From: Dermatophilaceae bacterium Soc4.6
GTDB lineage: Bacteria; Actinomycetota; Actinomycetes; Actinomycetales; Dermatophilaceae
Direction of reading: 5' to 3'
DNA: 64,000 nt
Assembly: GCA_039889245.1 (NCBI GenBank)
Contig: JAZGVH010000002.1
Coordinates: 3,844,001-3,908,000 of the forward strand
The translations under genes were made by a program, and so were the position numbers. The notes beneath the pieces were generated by a model, which searched no databases, was not told the origin of the DNA, and saw only the letters and a list, made by a program, of their open reading frames with translations. Positions 17,602-26,612 of the stretch are shown here, one piece after another (position 1 is the stretch's first letter; the number at the start of each line of letters is the position of its first letter).

Positions 17602-20600
17602 CCACCACCGCCTCCTCCACCGAGCCCAGCTTCGTCCACCTGCACAACCACACCGAGTACTCCATGCTCGACGGGGCGGCCCGCATCGACGAGCTCATGG
17701 CTGCCGCCGTCGAGATGGGCATGCCGGCGGTGGCGATGACCGACCACGGCTACCTCTTCGGGGCCTACGAGTTCTGGTCGAAGGCCCGCAAGCACGGCAT
17801 CAAGCCGATCATCGGGCTCGAGGCCTACGTCACGCCCGGCACGCACCGCAGCGACAAGACCCGGCAGAAGTGGGGCGACGAGAAGACCCGCCCGGGTGAC
17901 GACCTCTCCGGTGGGGGGGCCTACACCCACATGACCATCCTCGCGCGCAACAACGAGGGCATGAAGAACCTCTTCCGCATGGGGTCGATCGCGTCCCTCG
18001 ACGCCGTCTACGCCAAGTGGCCCCGGCTCGACCGCGAGCTGCTGAGCACCTACGGTCAGGGCCTGATCGCCACGACCGGGTGCCCGTCGGGCGAGGTCCA
18101 GGTGCGCCTGCGCCTCGGGCAGTACGACAAGGCGCGGGAGGCCGCCGCCGAGTTCCGCGACATCTTCGGCGCCGAGCACTACTTCTGCGAGCTGATGGAC
18201 CACGGCAACGACATCGAGCGCCGGGTCCGCGACGACCTGCTGCGCCTGGCCAAGGACCTCAGGCTGCCGCTGCTGGCCACCAACGACCTGCACTACACCC
18301 GGCAGGAGGACTCCAAGGCGCACGGCGCCCTGCTCTGCGTGCAGTCCGGGTCGACGCTGATGGACCCCAACCGGTTCGCCTTCGACGGCGACGGCTACTA
18401 CCTCAAGTCGGCGCAGGAGATGCGCCACCTGTGGCGCGAGCTCCCCGAGGCGTGCGACAACACCCTGCTGGTCGCGCAGATGTGCGAGGTGTCGTTCACC
18501 GAGGGCGAGGGGCTGTACATGCCCCGCTTCCCCTGCCCTCCCGGCGAGGACGAGACCTCGTGGTTCGTCAAGGAGGTCACCACCGGCCTCGTGCGCCGCT
18601 TCCCCGACGGGGTCCCCGACTACGCCACCAAGCAGGCGGCCTACGAGATCGACATCATCGTCGGCAAGGGCTACCCCGGTTACTTCCTCGTCGTCGCCGA
18701 CTTCATCAACTGGGCCAAGGACAACGGCATCCGGGTCGGCCCGGGTCGTGGATCGGGTGCCGGCTCGATGTGTGCCTACGCCATGGGGATCACCGACCTC
18801 GACCCAGTGCCCCACGGCCTGATCTTCGAGCGATTCCTCAACCCCGAGCGGGCCTCGATGCCCGACTTCGACGTCGACTTCGACGAGCGCCGCCGGGGCG
18901 AGGTCATCCGCTACGTCACGGAGAAGTACGGCGCCGAGCGGGTCGCGCAGATCGTCACCTACGGCACCATCAAGGCCAAGCAGGCGGTCAAGGACGCCGG
19001 CCGGGTGCTCGGCCATCCCTTCTCGATGGGCGACAAGCTCACGAAGGCCATGCCCGCTGACGTCATGGGCAAGGGCGTACCGCTCGCGGACATCTACGAC
19101 CCGGAGCACCCTCGCTACAACGAGGGCGGCGAGTTCCGCCAGCTCGTCGAGGTCGAGCCAGGGGCGCTCGAGGTCGTCGACACCGCCAAGGGTCTCGAAG
19201 GGCTCAAGCGCCAGTGGGGGGTGCATGCGGCCGGGGTGATCATGAGCAGCGAGCCGCTGGTCGACGTCATCCCGATCATGCGCCGCCTGCAGGACGGCCA
19301 GGTCATCACCCAGTTCGACTACCCGAGCTGCGAGACGCTCGGCCTGGTCAAGATGGACTTCCTGGGCCTGCGCAACCTCACGATCCTCGACGACGCCATC
19401 GACAACATCCGCTCCAACCGCGACGAGGAGATCGACCTCGACGTCCTGACCAAGACCCTCGACGACCGGCCCACCTACGAGCTGCTCTGCCGGGGCGACA
19501 CCCTCGGGGTCTTCCAGCTGGACGGTGGCGGCATGCGCACGCTGCTCAAGCTCATGCAGCCCGACAGCTTCGAGGACATCTCGGCCGCCCTCGCGCTCTA
19601 CCGGCCGGGTCCGATGGGCGTCAACGCCCACACCAACTTCGCCCTGCGCAAGAACGGCAAGCAGGAGCTCATCCCGCTCGACCCCCAGCTGAAGGGCAAG
19701 CTCCAGCCCGAGATGGTCACGGCCCTCGAGCCCATCCTCGGCACGACCTACGGGCTGGTGATCTACCAGGAGCAGGTCATGGAGATCGCCCAGAAGCTCG
19801 CGGGCTACACCCTCGGCACCGCCGACCTGCTGCGTCGCGCCATGGGCAAGAAGAAGAAGTCGGTCCTCGACGCGGAGTACGTGCCCTTCTCCGACGGGAT
19901 GAAGGCGCAGGGCTTCAACGAGGCCTCGGTGGCGGCCCTGTGGGGTGTGCTCGTCCCCTTCTCCGACTACGCCTTCAACAAGGCGCACACCGCCGCCTAC
20001 GGCCTGGTGTCGTACTGGACCGGATACCTCAAGGCCAACTACCCCGCGGAGTACATGGCCGCGCTGCTCACGAGCGTGCGTGACGACAAGGACAAGTCCG
20101 CGCTCTACCTCAACGAGTGCCGCCGCATGGGGATCAAGGTGCTGCCCCCCGACGTCAACTCGTCGATCGGCAACTTCGCCGCAGTGGGCACCGACATCCG
20201 CTTCGGGATGGAGGCCGTCCGCAACGTCGGCGCCAACGTCGTCGAGGCGATCATCCGCACCCGCACCGAGAAGGGCGCCTACTACTCCTTCAAGGACTTC
20301 CTCGGCAAGGTGCCGGCCGTCGTCTGCAACAAGCGCACCGTCGAGTCCCTGATCAAGTCGGGGGCCTTCGACAGCCTGGGCGAGAGCCGCCGAGGCATGC
20401 TCGAGGTGCACGAGACCTTCATCGAGGCCCTGGTCGAGGTGAAGCGTCAGGAGGCGATCGGTCAGGAGAGCCTCTTCGGCAGCTTCGGTGACGACGACTC
20501 CGGTGCCGGGGCCGACCCCTTCGACGGGCTGCCTCCGGTGCCGCTCGCGGAGTGGGAGAAGTCGACGCTGCTGGCCTTCGAGCGCGAGATGCTCGGGCTC

Positions 20601-21191
20601 TACGTGAGCGACCACCCGCTCCTCGGGATCGAGCACCTGCTGGCCCAGCACGCCGACACCTCGATCGCGGCCCTGACCGGCGACGACCCGCCGTCCGAGG
20701 GTGGCAGCGTGACCATCGCGGGCCTGATCACGGGGCTCCAGATCAAGCGCACCAAGAAGGGCGACCTCTGGGCCATCGCCACGGTCGAGGACCTCGACGG
20801 AGCCATCGAGTGCCTCTTCTTCCCGTCGGCCTACCTCAACTTCTCGACCATGCTCGGCACCGACGTCGTCTGCGTGGTCAAGGGCAAGCTCAACGCCCGC
20901 GACGACAGCGTCTCGATCTACGCCCAGGACCTCGCGCTGCCCGACATCAAGGAGGGCCCCCGGGGTCCGGTCGTGCTCAACCTGCCGCTGGTCCGGGCGA
21001 CCGACGCCCTGGCCGAGCGGCTGCGCCAGACCCTGCGCGAGCACCCCGGGGTGACCGAGGTGCACCTCAAGCTCACCCAGCCCGGGCGGTCGACCCTGAT
21101 GCGGCTCGACGACACGCTGCGGGTCAGTGCCGGCCCCGCGCTCTTCGGCGACCTGAAGGCCCTGCTCGGGCCGTCGTGCCTGATGACCTGA
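17598..21191 (+). CDS. dnaE: DNA polymerase III alpha subunit DnaE (DnaE1 type)
   Basis: Replicative DNA polymerase catalytic subunit. 1197 residues, full length. The N-terminal PHP domain keeps the metal-binding HLHNHTEYS (His14, His16, His18) and ALTDH-like MTDHGYLFG. The polymerase active site has GRGSGAGS and the catalytic PDFDVDFD (422-429). FNKAHTAAYGLVSYWTGYLKANYP marks the fingers region, and an OB-fold near residues 1035-1105 (TIAGLITGLQIKRTKKGD) precedes the C-terminal tail. Length and intact PHP and palm motifs fit the essential DnaE1 rather than the mutagenic DnaE2. The ATG overlaps the stop of a leader peptide. Confidence 0.97.
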   Translation: MTTTASSTEPSFVHLHNHTEYSMLDGAARIDELMAAAVEMGMPAVAMTDHGYLFGAYEFWSKARKHGIKPIIGLEAYVTPGTHRSDKTRQKWGDEKTRPGDDLSGGGAYTHMTILARNNEGMKNLFRMGSIASLDAVYAKWPRLDRELLSTYGQGLIATTGCPSGEVQVRLRLGQYDKAREAAAEFRDIFGAEHYFCELMDHGNDIERRVRDDLLRLAKDLRLPLLATNDLHYTRQEDSKAHGALLCVQSGSTLMDPNRFAFDGDGYYLKSAQEMRHLWRELPEACDNTLLVAQMCEVSFTEGEGLYMPRFPCPPGEDETSWFVKEVTTGLVRRFPDGVPDYATKQAAYEIDIIVGKGYPGYFLVVADFINWAKDNGIRVGPGRGSGAGSMCAYAMGITDLDPVPHGLIFERFLNPERASMPDFDVDFDERRRGEVIRYVTEKYGAERVAQIVTYGTIKAKQAVKDAGRVLGHPFSMGDKLTKAMPADVMGKGVPLADIYDPEHPRYNEGGEFRQLVEVEPGALEVVDTAKGLEGLKRQWGVHAAGVIMSSEPLVDVIPIMRRLQDGQVITQFDYPSCETLGLVKMDFLGLRNLTILDDAIDNIRSNRDEEIDLDVLTKTLDDRPTYELLCRGDTLGVFQLDGGGMRTLLKLMQPDSFEDISAALALYRPGPMGVNAHTNFALRKNGKQELIPLDPQLKGKLQPEMVTALEPILGTTYGLVIYQEQVMEIAQKLAGYTLGTADLLRRAMGKKKKSVLDAEYVPFSDGMKAQGFNEASVAALWGVLVPFSDYAFNKAHTAAYGLVSYWTGYLKANYPAEYMAALLTSVRDDKDKSALYLNECRRMGIKVLPPDVNSSIGNFAAVGTDIRFGMEAVRNVGANVVEAIIRTRTEKGAYYSFKDFLGKVPAVVCNKRTVESLIKSGAFDSLGESRRGMLEVHETFIEALVEVKRQEAIGQESLFGSFGDDDSGAGADPFDGLPPVPLAEWEKSTLLAFEREMLGLYVSDHPLLGIEHLLAQHADTSIAALTGDDPPSEGGSVTIAGLITGLQIKRTKKGDLWAIATVEDLDGAIECLFFPSAYLNFSTMLGTDVVCVVKGKLNARDDSVSIYAQDLALPDIKEGPRGPVVLNLPLVRATDALAERLRQTLREHPGVTEVHLKLTQPGRSTLMRLDDTLRVSAGPALFGDLKALLGPSCLMT

Positions 21192-21467
21192 TCCCGCCTG
21201 GTCTTGCCGACGCCGGCCAGGTCGTGAGCAACCTGCGTGGATGTGAGGGGCTGGTTCGTGTCACATGAACCACGTGCGCGCGGCACGCACCTCGCCCGAG
21301 GGTGAGCCGGACGCCGAGTCCCCCTGAGGGGTCGGGAGGCGCTGTTAGTGTCGACGGACGCGAAGGCTGCTCCGATGCGTCGGTGCGCCGTCCGTGCGCG
21401 AGGGTGTCGGCCGTGGGGGGCGGCACCCTTCGTGCGACGCGCGACGTGCGTGCGGCAGGCTGCTCCC
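21192..21467 (+). other. 276-bp gap between dnaE and the AlkZ-like gene
   Basis: No gene recognised. The frame of the downstream gene stays open through part of this gap from a GTG at 21348, but those residues look like non-coding translation. A weak inverted repeat CCTGG/CCAGG lies just after the dnaE stop (about 21198-21222). No convincing promoter could be picked. Confidence 0.4.
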
Positions 21468-22655
21468 ATGACCCCGCCCGCCGCCTCGGACCTGCGGGCC
21501 CGTCGCGAGCTGGGCCGACGCCGGCTCTCGTCGTCGGGGGTCACGGGCGTCGCGGGCGTCACCGGCCCGCCGAACAGCGGTGGTGACGACGCGGCGGCCG
21601 ATGCCGCCGGCGCGGTCGCGCGCGTGGTCGGTGGTCACCTGGCGATGCAGGCTCAGGACCTCCCGGGGGCGCTCTGGTCGGTCGGTGTGCGCACCGGTGC
21701 CACGCACGCCCAGGTGCTCGCGGCGTGGGGGGCCCACGCGGTGACCCGCTCGTGGCCGATGCGGGGCACACTGCACCTCGTCGCGAGCCGCGACCTCGCG
21801 TGGACGTGCGCGCTGCTGACGACCCGGCCCCTGGTGGCGAACAGGGCTCGCTGCACCCAGCTCGGTCTCGGCGACGACGACCTCGCCCGGGCCCGCCGTG
21901 AGGTGGTCCGGGCGCTCGAGGCCCCCGGTCACGAGGGACTGAGGCGCTCGACGCTCTTCGACGTGCTCGCGGGGTGCGGGGTCGACCCCACGGGCCAGCG
22001 CGGCTACCTCCTGCTGGCCCGCTTCTGTATGGAGGGCCTGCTCTGCCAGGGGGCCCCGCAGGGCAGCGAGCCGACCTTCGCGTTGCTCGAGCAGTGGGCG
22101 CCGCAGCAGTGGCTCCCGGGGCGCGAGGAGGCGATGGCCACCGTGGCGCAGCGCTTCGTGCGTAGCCACGGGCCGGTGACCGAGCGCGACCTGGCGCGCT
22201 GGACCGGCCAGACGCTGACCTTCACCCGCGAGGCCGTCGCCCTCGCGGGTGACTGCCTCCGGGTCGAGGCCTCCGACGGCACGCCCCGTCTCGTGCACGT
22301 CGACGCCCCGCAGCCGGAGGCTGCCGGCGAGGTCCACCTGCTGCCCGGCTTCGACGAGTACCTCCTCGGCTACCAGGACCGCTCCGCGATGCTCACCCCT
22401 GTGCAGGAGGCCCTCGTGGTGCCCGGTGGCAACGGCATCTTCCTGCCCACCCTCGTGGTCGGGGGTGTCGTCGCCGGCACCTGGGGCCGACGACTGACCC
22501 CGTCGCGGGTGGTCGTCACCGTCACGCCGTGGCACGCGCCCACCGCCGCCACCGTGCGTCGCACCCAGAGGGTCGCGGGCGCCTACGGTCGCTTCCTCGA
22601 GCGAGAGGTCGACCTCGTCTGGTCCGCCCCGGAGCACCGGGGAGCGGTGCCGTGA
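21468..22655 (+). CDS. AlkZ-like winged-helix DNA-binding protein (HTH_42 family)
   Basis: 395 residues from ATG 21468. The WPMRGTLHLVASRDLAW segment and the overall layout match the HTH_42 (DUF1006, pfam06224) family, which includes the DNA glycosylases AlkZ and YcaQ that remove alkylated or crosslinked bases. A Gln-Ala-Gln (residues 61-63 in HLAMQAQDLPGAL) sits where the family carries its catalytic Gln-x-Gln or Gln-x-Asp motif, supporting glycosylase activity. LLPGFDEYLLGYQDRS is the conserved C-terminal motif. The first 45 residues are low complexity; an upstream GTG is possible. The stop overlaps the next gene's GTG. Confidence 0.8.
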   Translation: MTPPAASDLRARRELGRRRLSSSGVTGVAGVTGPPNSGGDDAAADAAGAVARVVGGHLAMQAQDLPGALWSVGVRTGATHAQVLAAWGAHAVTRSWPMRGTLHLVASRDLAWTCALLTTRPLVANRARCTQLGLGDDDLARARREVVRALEAPGHEGLRRSTLFDVLAGCGVDPTGQRGYLLLARFCMEGLLCQGAPQGSEPTFALLEQWAPQQWLPGREEAMATVAQRFVRSHGPVTERDLARWTGQTLTFTREAVALAGDCLRVEASDGTPRLVHVDAPQPEAAGEVHLLPGFDEYLLGYQDRSAMLTPVQEALVVPGGNGIFLPTLVVGGVVAGTWGRRLTPSRVVVTVTPWHAPTAATVRRTQRVAGAYGRFLEREVDLVWSAPEHRGAVP

Positions 22656-23617
22656 CCCGCAGACGAGCACGGGCGCTGTCGCCCGTCCCGCAGCGGCAGG
22701 GGGTCGACGCGGCCCGCCTGGTGCTTCCGGCCACCGGAGCGTGGACGACCGTCGGCGCCCACCTGCGTGACCGACTGACCCCTCTCGGGCCGGGCGGGGT
22801 CGAGAGCCTGCTGCGGTCGGGGCGCGTGCTCGACCGCACCGGTCGGCCGGTGACCGACGACACGGCCTACGAGCCGGGGGGTGTCCTGTGGGTCGAGCGT
22901 GAGCTGCTCCCGGAGCCGGTGCACCCCGGGCCGCTCACCGTGCTCCACCGCGACGCCCGGCTCGTCGTGCTCGACAAGCCAGCCTTCCTGGCCTCGATGC
23001 CGCGCGGGCAGCACGTGACGCAGACGGCCCTGGCGCGCGCCCGCCACGAGCTCGGGATGCCGGCGCTCGCCCTCGCGCACCGGCTCGACCGGCTCACGGC
23101 CGGCGTGCTGCTGCTCGTGGCCGACCCCGCGCTGCGGGGGGCCTACCAGCAGCTCTTCGCTCAGCGTCTGGTCACCAAGACCTACCTCGCCGTGGCCCCG
23201 ACGCTGCCGCGGCTGACCCGGCCCGTCACGGTGCGCGTGCACCTGCGCAAGGAGCGCGACTGCCTGCGCACGCGAGTCGTCGAGCACGAGAGCCCCAACA
23301 GCGAGACCCGGGTCGAGCTGCTGAGTCGCCGCGACGGTCTGGGTCTCTACCGGCTCGAGCCGGTCACCGGGCGCACGCACCAGCTGCGGGCACACCTTGC
23401 CTGGCTCGGCGCGCCGATCGTCGGCGACCCCCTCTACGGCGACGCCCCGCCAGACCCGTCCCCTGGCCTGGACGACCACACTTCACCCCTCCAGCTGCTC
23501 GCGGCCCGGCTGGTCCTCACCGACCCGGTCGAGCACACCCCGCGCCGCTTCACCAGCCGTCAGGGGCTGCGCGGGTGGTCCTGCGACGAGCTGCGGCAGG
23601 TGCTCGATCAGGGATGA
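22652..23617 (+). CDS. RluA-family pseudouridine synthase
   Basis: 321 residues; the start GTG overlaps the upstream stop (GTGA). The catalytic aspartate lies in AHRLDRLTAGVLLL (Asp146), preceded by VVLDKPAFLASMPRG and followed by TKTYLAVAP and TGRTHQLRAHLAWLGAPIVGDPLYG. The target (tRNA or 23S rRNA) cannot be told from sequence; it is a second, divergent paralogue beside rluD. The N-terminal ~90 residues may form an S4-like domain. Coupling to an AlkZ-like gene is not explained. Confidence 0.88.
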   Translation: MTRRRARALSPVPQRQGVDAARLVLPATGAWTTVGAHLRDRLTPLGPGGVESLLRSGRVLDRTGRPVTDDTAYEPGGVLWVERELLPEPVHPGPLTVLHRDARLVVLDKPAFLASMPRGQHVTQTALARARHELGMPALALAHRLDRLTAGVLLLVADPALRGAYQQLFAQRLVTKTYLAVAPTLPRLTRPVTVRVHLRKERDCLRTRVVEHESPNSETRVELLSRRDGLGLYRLEPVTGRTHQLRAHLAWLGAPIVGDPLYGDAPPDPSPGLDDHTSPLQLLAARLVLTDPVEHTPRRFTSRQGLRGWSCDELRQVLDQG

Positions 23618-23631
23618 CGAAGGCCACCGCC

Positions 23632-23637
23632 TAGAGT
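23632..23637 (+). promoter_or_regulatory. Leaderless-type -10 element for oligopeptidase gene
   Basis: TAGAGT ends 7 nt before GTG 23645. This placement argues for GTG 23645 as the start rather than the in-frame GTG at 23636 that overlaps the element. Confidence 0.6.
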
Positions 23638-23644
23638 GAAACGC

Positions 23645-25789
23645 GTGTCGTCGCCCCTGCCGTCCCCCCTGCCCCAGCTGACCGAGCCGTCCGAGCTGCC
23701 CACGGCACCCAGCCGTCCGTCCACCCGCACCACCCATGGTGACGTCGTCACCGACGAGTACGCCTGGATGGCCGACCGCGACGACCCCGACCTGCGCGCC
23801 TACCTCGAGGCCGAGAACGCCTACGCCGCCGCCCGCACCGACCACCTGGGTCCCCTGGCCGAGGCGGTCTTCGGCGAGATCCGTTCCCGCACCAAGGAGA
23901 CCGACCTCAGCGTGCCCGTCCGGCACGGGGGGTGGTGGTACTACTCCCGCACCATCGAGGGCGAGCAGTACGCCGTCCACGGCCGGGTCGCGGTGGCGAC
24001 CCACCCGGAGCGCCCCACGCTCGACGGCGACGCCGCACCCGCGGGGGAGCAGGTCGTCCTCGACGAGAACGTCGAAGCCCGCGGGCACGACTTCTTCTCC
24101 GTCGGGGCGAGCGACGTCTCACCCGACGGCCGGCTCCTGGCCTACGCCGTCGACGTCGAGGGCGACGAGCGCTTCGCGCTGCGGGTGCGCGACATCGACT
24201 CCGGTGAGGTGCTCGACGACGCGGTCACCCAGATCGGCTACGGCGTCGCGTGGTCGCTCGACGCGCGTCACCTCTTCTACACGCGGGTCGACGAGGCCTG
24301 GCGGCCCTTCCAGGTGTGGCGCCACGAGGTGGGCTCCCCGGCCGACACCGACGTGCTCGTGCTGGAGGAGGCGGACGAGCGGTTCACCCTGGGGGTCGGC
24401 GTCTCGCGCGACGACCGCTGGGTCGTCATCGGCATCGGCTCGCGCACCACGAGCGAGTACCACCTGCTCGATGCCGGCGACCCGCTCGGGGCGTTGCTCG
24501 TCGTGGCCCCGAGGGTCGAGGGCGTGGAGTACGACGTCGAGCCGCTGGGCGACGAGGTGCTCCTGGTGCACAACCGCAGCCGGCTCAACTTCGAGGTCGC
24601 CCGGGCCGTCGTGACCGACGGCACGGTCGGACCCTGGCAGCCGCTCGACGTCAGCACCGAGGACGAGTACGTCCTGGGGGTCGAGGCCTTTCGCGACTTC
24701 GTGGTGGTGTCGCTGCGCTCCGACGGGCAGACGGCCGTCCGCATCCTGCCGCGCGACGGTGCGACGGCGACCGGCTTCGGCGCCCCGACCGACGTGGCGT
24801 TCGACGAGCCCGTCCGGGCCGTCGGCACCGGCGACAACCCGGACCCGTCCACCGAGGTCCTGCAGATCGGCTTCACCTCGCTGGTCACGCCGTCGAGCAT
24901 CTACGACTACGACGTGGCGGCCGGCACGCTGACCCTGGTCAAGCGCAAGGAGGTGCTCGGGGGGTACGACCCCGCCGACTACGTCCAGCGCCGCGAGTGG
25001 GCCACCGCGCCCGACGGCACGTCGGTGCCGATGAGTGTCGTCCACCGGCGCGACACCCCTCTCGACGGCACCGCGCCGGGGATGCTCTACGGCTACGGCT
25101 CCTACGGCATCAGCCTCGACCCGTGGTTCTCCGTGGCCCGGCTGTCGCTGCTCGACCGCGGCTTCGTCTTCGCGGTCGCCCACGTGCGAGGCGGCTCCGA
25201 GATGGGCCGGGGGTGGTACGACGACGGCAAGATGCAGCACAAGGAGCACACCTTCACCGACTTCGTGGCCTGTGCGGACCACCTCCTCGGCGAGCGGCTC
25301 GTGGCTCGTGGTCGCCTTGCGGCAGAGGGCGGCTCGGCCGGCGGCCTGCTCATGGGAGTCGTGGCCAACACGGCTCCCGACCGCTTCGCGCTGATCCACC
25401 TGCAGGTGCCCTTCGTCGACGCGCTCACGACGATCCTCGACCCCAGCCTGCCGCTGACGGTGGGGGAGTGGGAGGAGTGGGGCAACCCCGTCGACGACCC
25501 GCAGGTGTATGCCCGGATGCGCGCCTACACGCCCTACGAGAACCTCCGCGCCCAGGACTATCCCAGCGTGCTCGTCACCACGAGCATCAACGACACGCGG
25601 GTCTTCGTCACCGAGCCGGCCAAGTGGGTGGCCCGTCTGCGAGACCGCTCGACCAGCGACCCCGCGGTCGCACCGGTGCTCTTCCGCACCGAGCTGACCG
25701 CAGGCCACGCGGGCCTGTCGGGACGTTACGACGCCTGGCGGCAGCTCGCGTGGGAGTGGGCGGTCGTGATCGACCGCTGCACCGGCTGA
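23645..25789 (+). CDS. ptrB: Oligopeptidase B-like serine peptidase (S9A)
   Basis: Prolyl-oligopeptidase-family peptidase, expected to cut short peptides after basic residues in the cytoplasm. 714 residues from GTG 23645. An N-terminal beta-propeller (about 60-420, with VSPDGRLLAYAVD-type blades) precedes the alpha/beta hydrolase domain. Catalytic elements: Ser564 in GGSAGGLLMG, Asp in INDTRVF, and His in TAGHAGLSGR near the C-terminus. GSYGISLDPWFS and HVRGGSEMGRGWYDDGKM are typical for oligopeptidase B. No signal peptide. Confidence 0.92.
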   Translation: MSSPLPSPLPQLTEPSELPTAPSRPSTRTTHGDVVTDEYAWMADRDDPDLRAYLEAENAYAAARTDHLGPLAEAVFGEIRSRTKETDLSVPVRHGGWWYYSRTIEGEQYAVHGRVAVATHPERPTLDGDAAPAGEQVVLDENVEARGHDFFSVGASDVSPDGRLLAYAVDVEGDERFALRVRDIDSGEVLDDAVTQIGYGVAWSLDARHLFYTRVDEAWRPFQVWRHEVGSPADTDVLVLEEADERFTLGVGVSRDDRWVVIGIGSRTTSEYHLLDAGDPLGALLVVAPRVEGVEYDVEPLGDEVLLVHNRSRLNFEVARAVVTDGTVGPWQPLDVSTEDEYVLGVEAFRDFVVVSLRSDGQTAVRILPRDGATATGFGAPTDVAFDEPVRAVGTGDNPDPSTEVLQIGFTSLVTPSSIYDYDVAAGTLTLVKRKEVLGGYDPADYVQRREWATAPDGTSVPMSVVHRRDTPLDGTAPGMLYGYGSYGISLDPWFSVARLSLLDRGFVFAVAHVRGGSEMGRGWYDDGKMQHKEHTFTDFVACADHLLGERLVARGRLAAEGGSAGGLLMGVVANTAPDRFALIHLQVPFVDALTTILDPSLPLTVGEWEEWGNPVDDPQVYARMRAYTPYENLRAQDYPSVLVTTSINDTRVFVTEPAKWVARLRDRSTSDPAVAPVLFRTELTAGHAGLSGRYDAWRQLAWEWAVVIDRCTG

Positions 25790-25793
25790 GCCG

Positions 25794-26570
25794 GTGGTCC
25801 TGACGCCGGCCGCCGTCCCCGCCGCGACCCTGGTCGACGTCTCGGGGGTCTCGGGCTACGTGCGGCTGGTGGCCGTCGTGGCCGTGCTGGCCGGGCTCGC
25901 CGCGCTCGTCAGCCACCTGGGCCGGCTGCAGCCGGCCCGCACGGACCTGAGCGCGGCCCTGCGCGCGACCGTGCAGCTCGGGGCGGTCGGTCTGCTGATC
26001 ACCGTCGTGCTCAGGTCGTGGTGGCTGACCGCGGCGTTCGTCGCCCTCATGCTCACCGTGGCCTCGGTGACCTCGGGTCGCCGCCTCGTGCCGCACGGTC
26101 GCTGGTGGGTCGCCGCGGTGCCGGTGTGGGCGGCGGCCGTGCCGGTGGGCCTGGCGCTGATGGCCTCCGGCCTCATCCCGCTGGCCGAGGTGTCGGTGGT
26201 GCCCGTCCTCGGCATCCTCGTCGGCAACGCGATGACGGCGACGACCCTCGCGGGTCGTCGCACCCTCGACGCCCTCTCGGGTCGGCGCGGTGAGGTGGAG
26301 GCGGCCCTGTCCATCGGCTTCGGGACCCGCGACGCCCGCGTCCTGGTCGCGCGCGACGACGCGGCCCTCGCCCTGCTGCCCGGCCTCGACCAGACGCGCA
26401 CCGTCGGGATCGTCACGCTGCCGGGTGCCTTCGTCGGGGTCCTGCTCGGCGGGGCGACCCCGCTGCAGGCGGCCGCGGTCCAGCTCGTCGTCCTGGCCGC
26501 CCTGCTGCTCGTGCAGTCGGTGGCGGTGCTGATCACCCTCGAGCTGTGCGCCCGCGACGTCCTGCGCTGA
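25794..26570 (+). CDS. fetB: FetB/YbbM-type ABC transporter permease (UPF0014)
   Basis: 258 residues with about seven hydrophobic helices. The stretch LGILVGNAMTATTLAGRRTL followed by EVEAALSIGFGTRDA and GIVTLPGAFVGVLLGGATP is diagnostic for the UPF0014 family, whose E. coli member FetB is a proposed iron exporter with the ATPase FetA. No ATPase gene lies next to it here, so the partner must be elsewhere. GTG 25794 is 4 nt after the ptrB stop with no clear ribosome site, suggesting read-through coupling. Confidence 0.82.
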   Translation: MVLTPAAVPAATLVDVSGVSGYVRLVAVVAVLAGLAALVSHLGRLQPARTDLSAALRATVQLGAVGLLITVVLRSWWLTAAFVALMLTVASVTSGRRLVPHGRWWVAAVPVWAAAVPVGLALMASGLIPLAEVSVVPVLGILVGNAMTATTLAGRRTLDALSGRRGEVEAALSIGFGTRDARVLVARDDAALALLPGLDQTRTVGIVTLPGAFVGVLLGGATPLQAAAVQLVVLAALLLVQSVAVLITLELCARDVLR

Positions 26571-26599
26571 CCGCCCCCGTGCCTGGACCGGCGCAGGGG

Positions 26600-26605
26600 T
26601 AGCGT
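26600..26605 (+). promoter_or_regulatory. Leaderless-type -10 element for gabD
   Basis: TAGCGT ends exactly 7 nt before the gabD ATG (26613); no Shine-Dalgarno is present in the gap. Confidence 0.6.
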
Positions 26606-26612
26606 CGCAGCC

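Noticed and set aside
17406-21065. 1219-residue open frame antisense to dnaE
   Set aside because: Exact mirror of dnaE; Val/Asp/Gly/Arg-rich low-complexity translation with no domain. High-GC DNA keeps antisense frames open.
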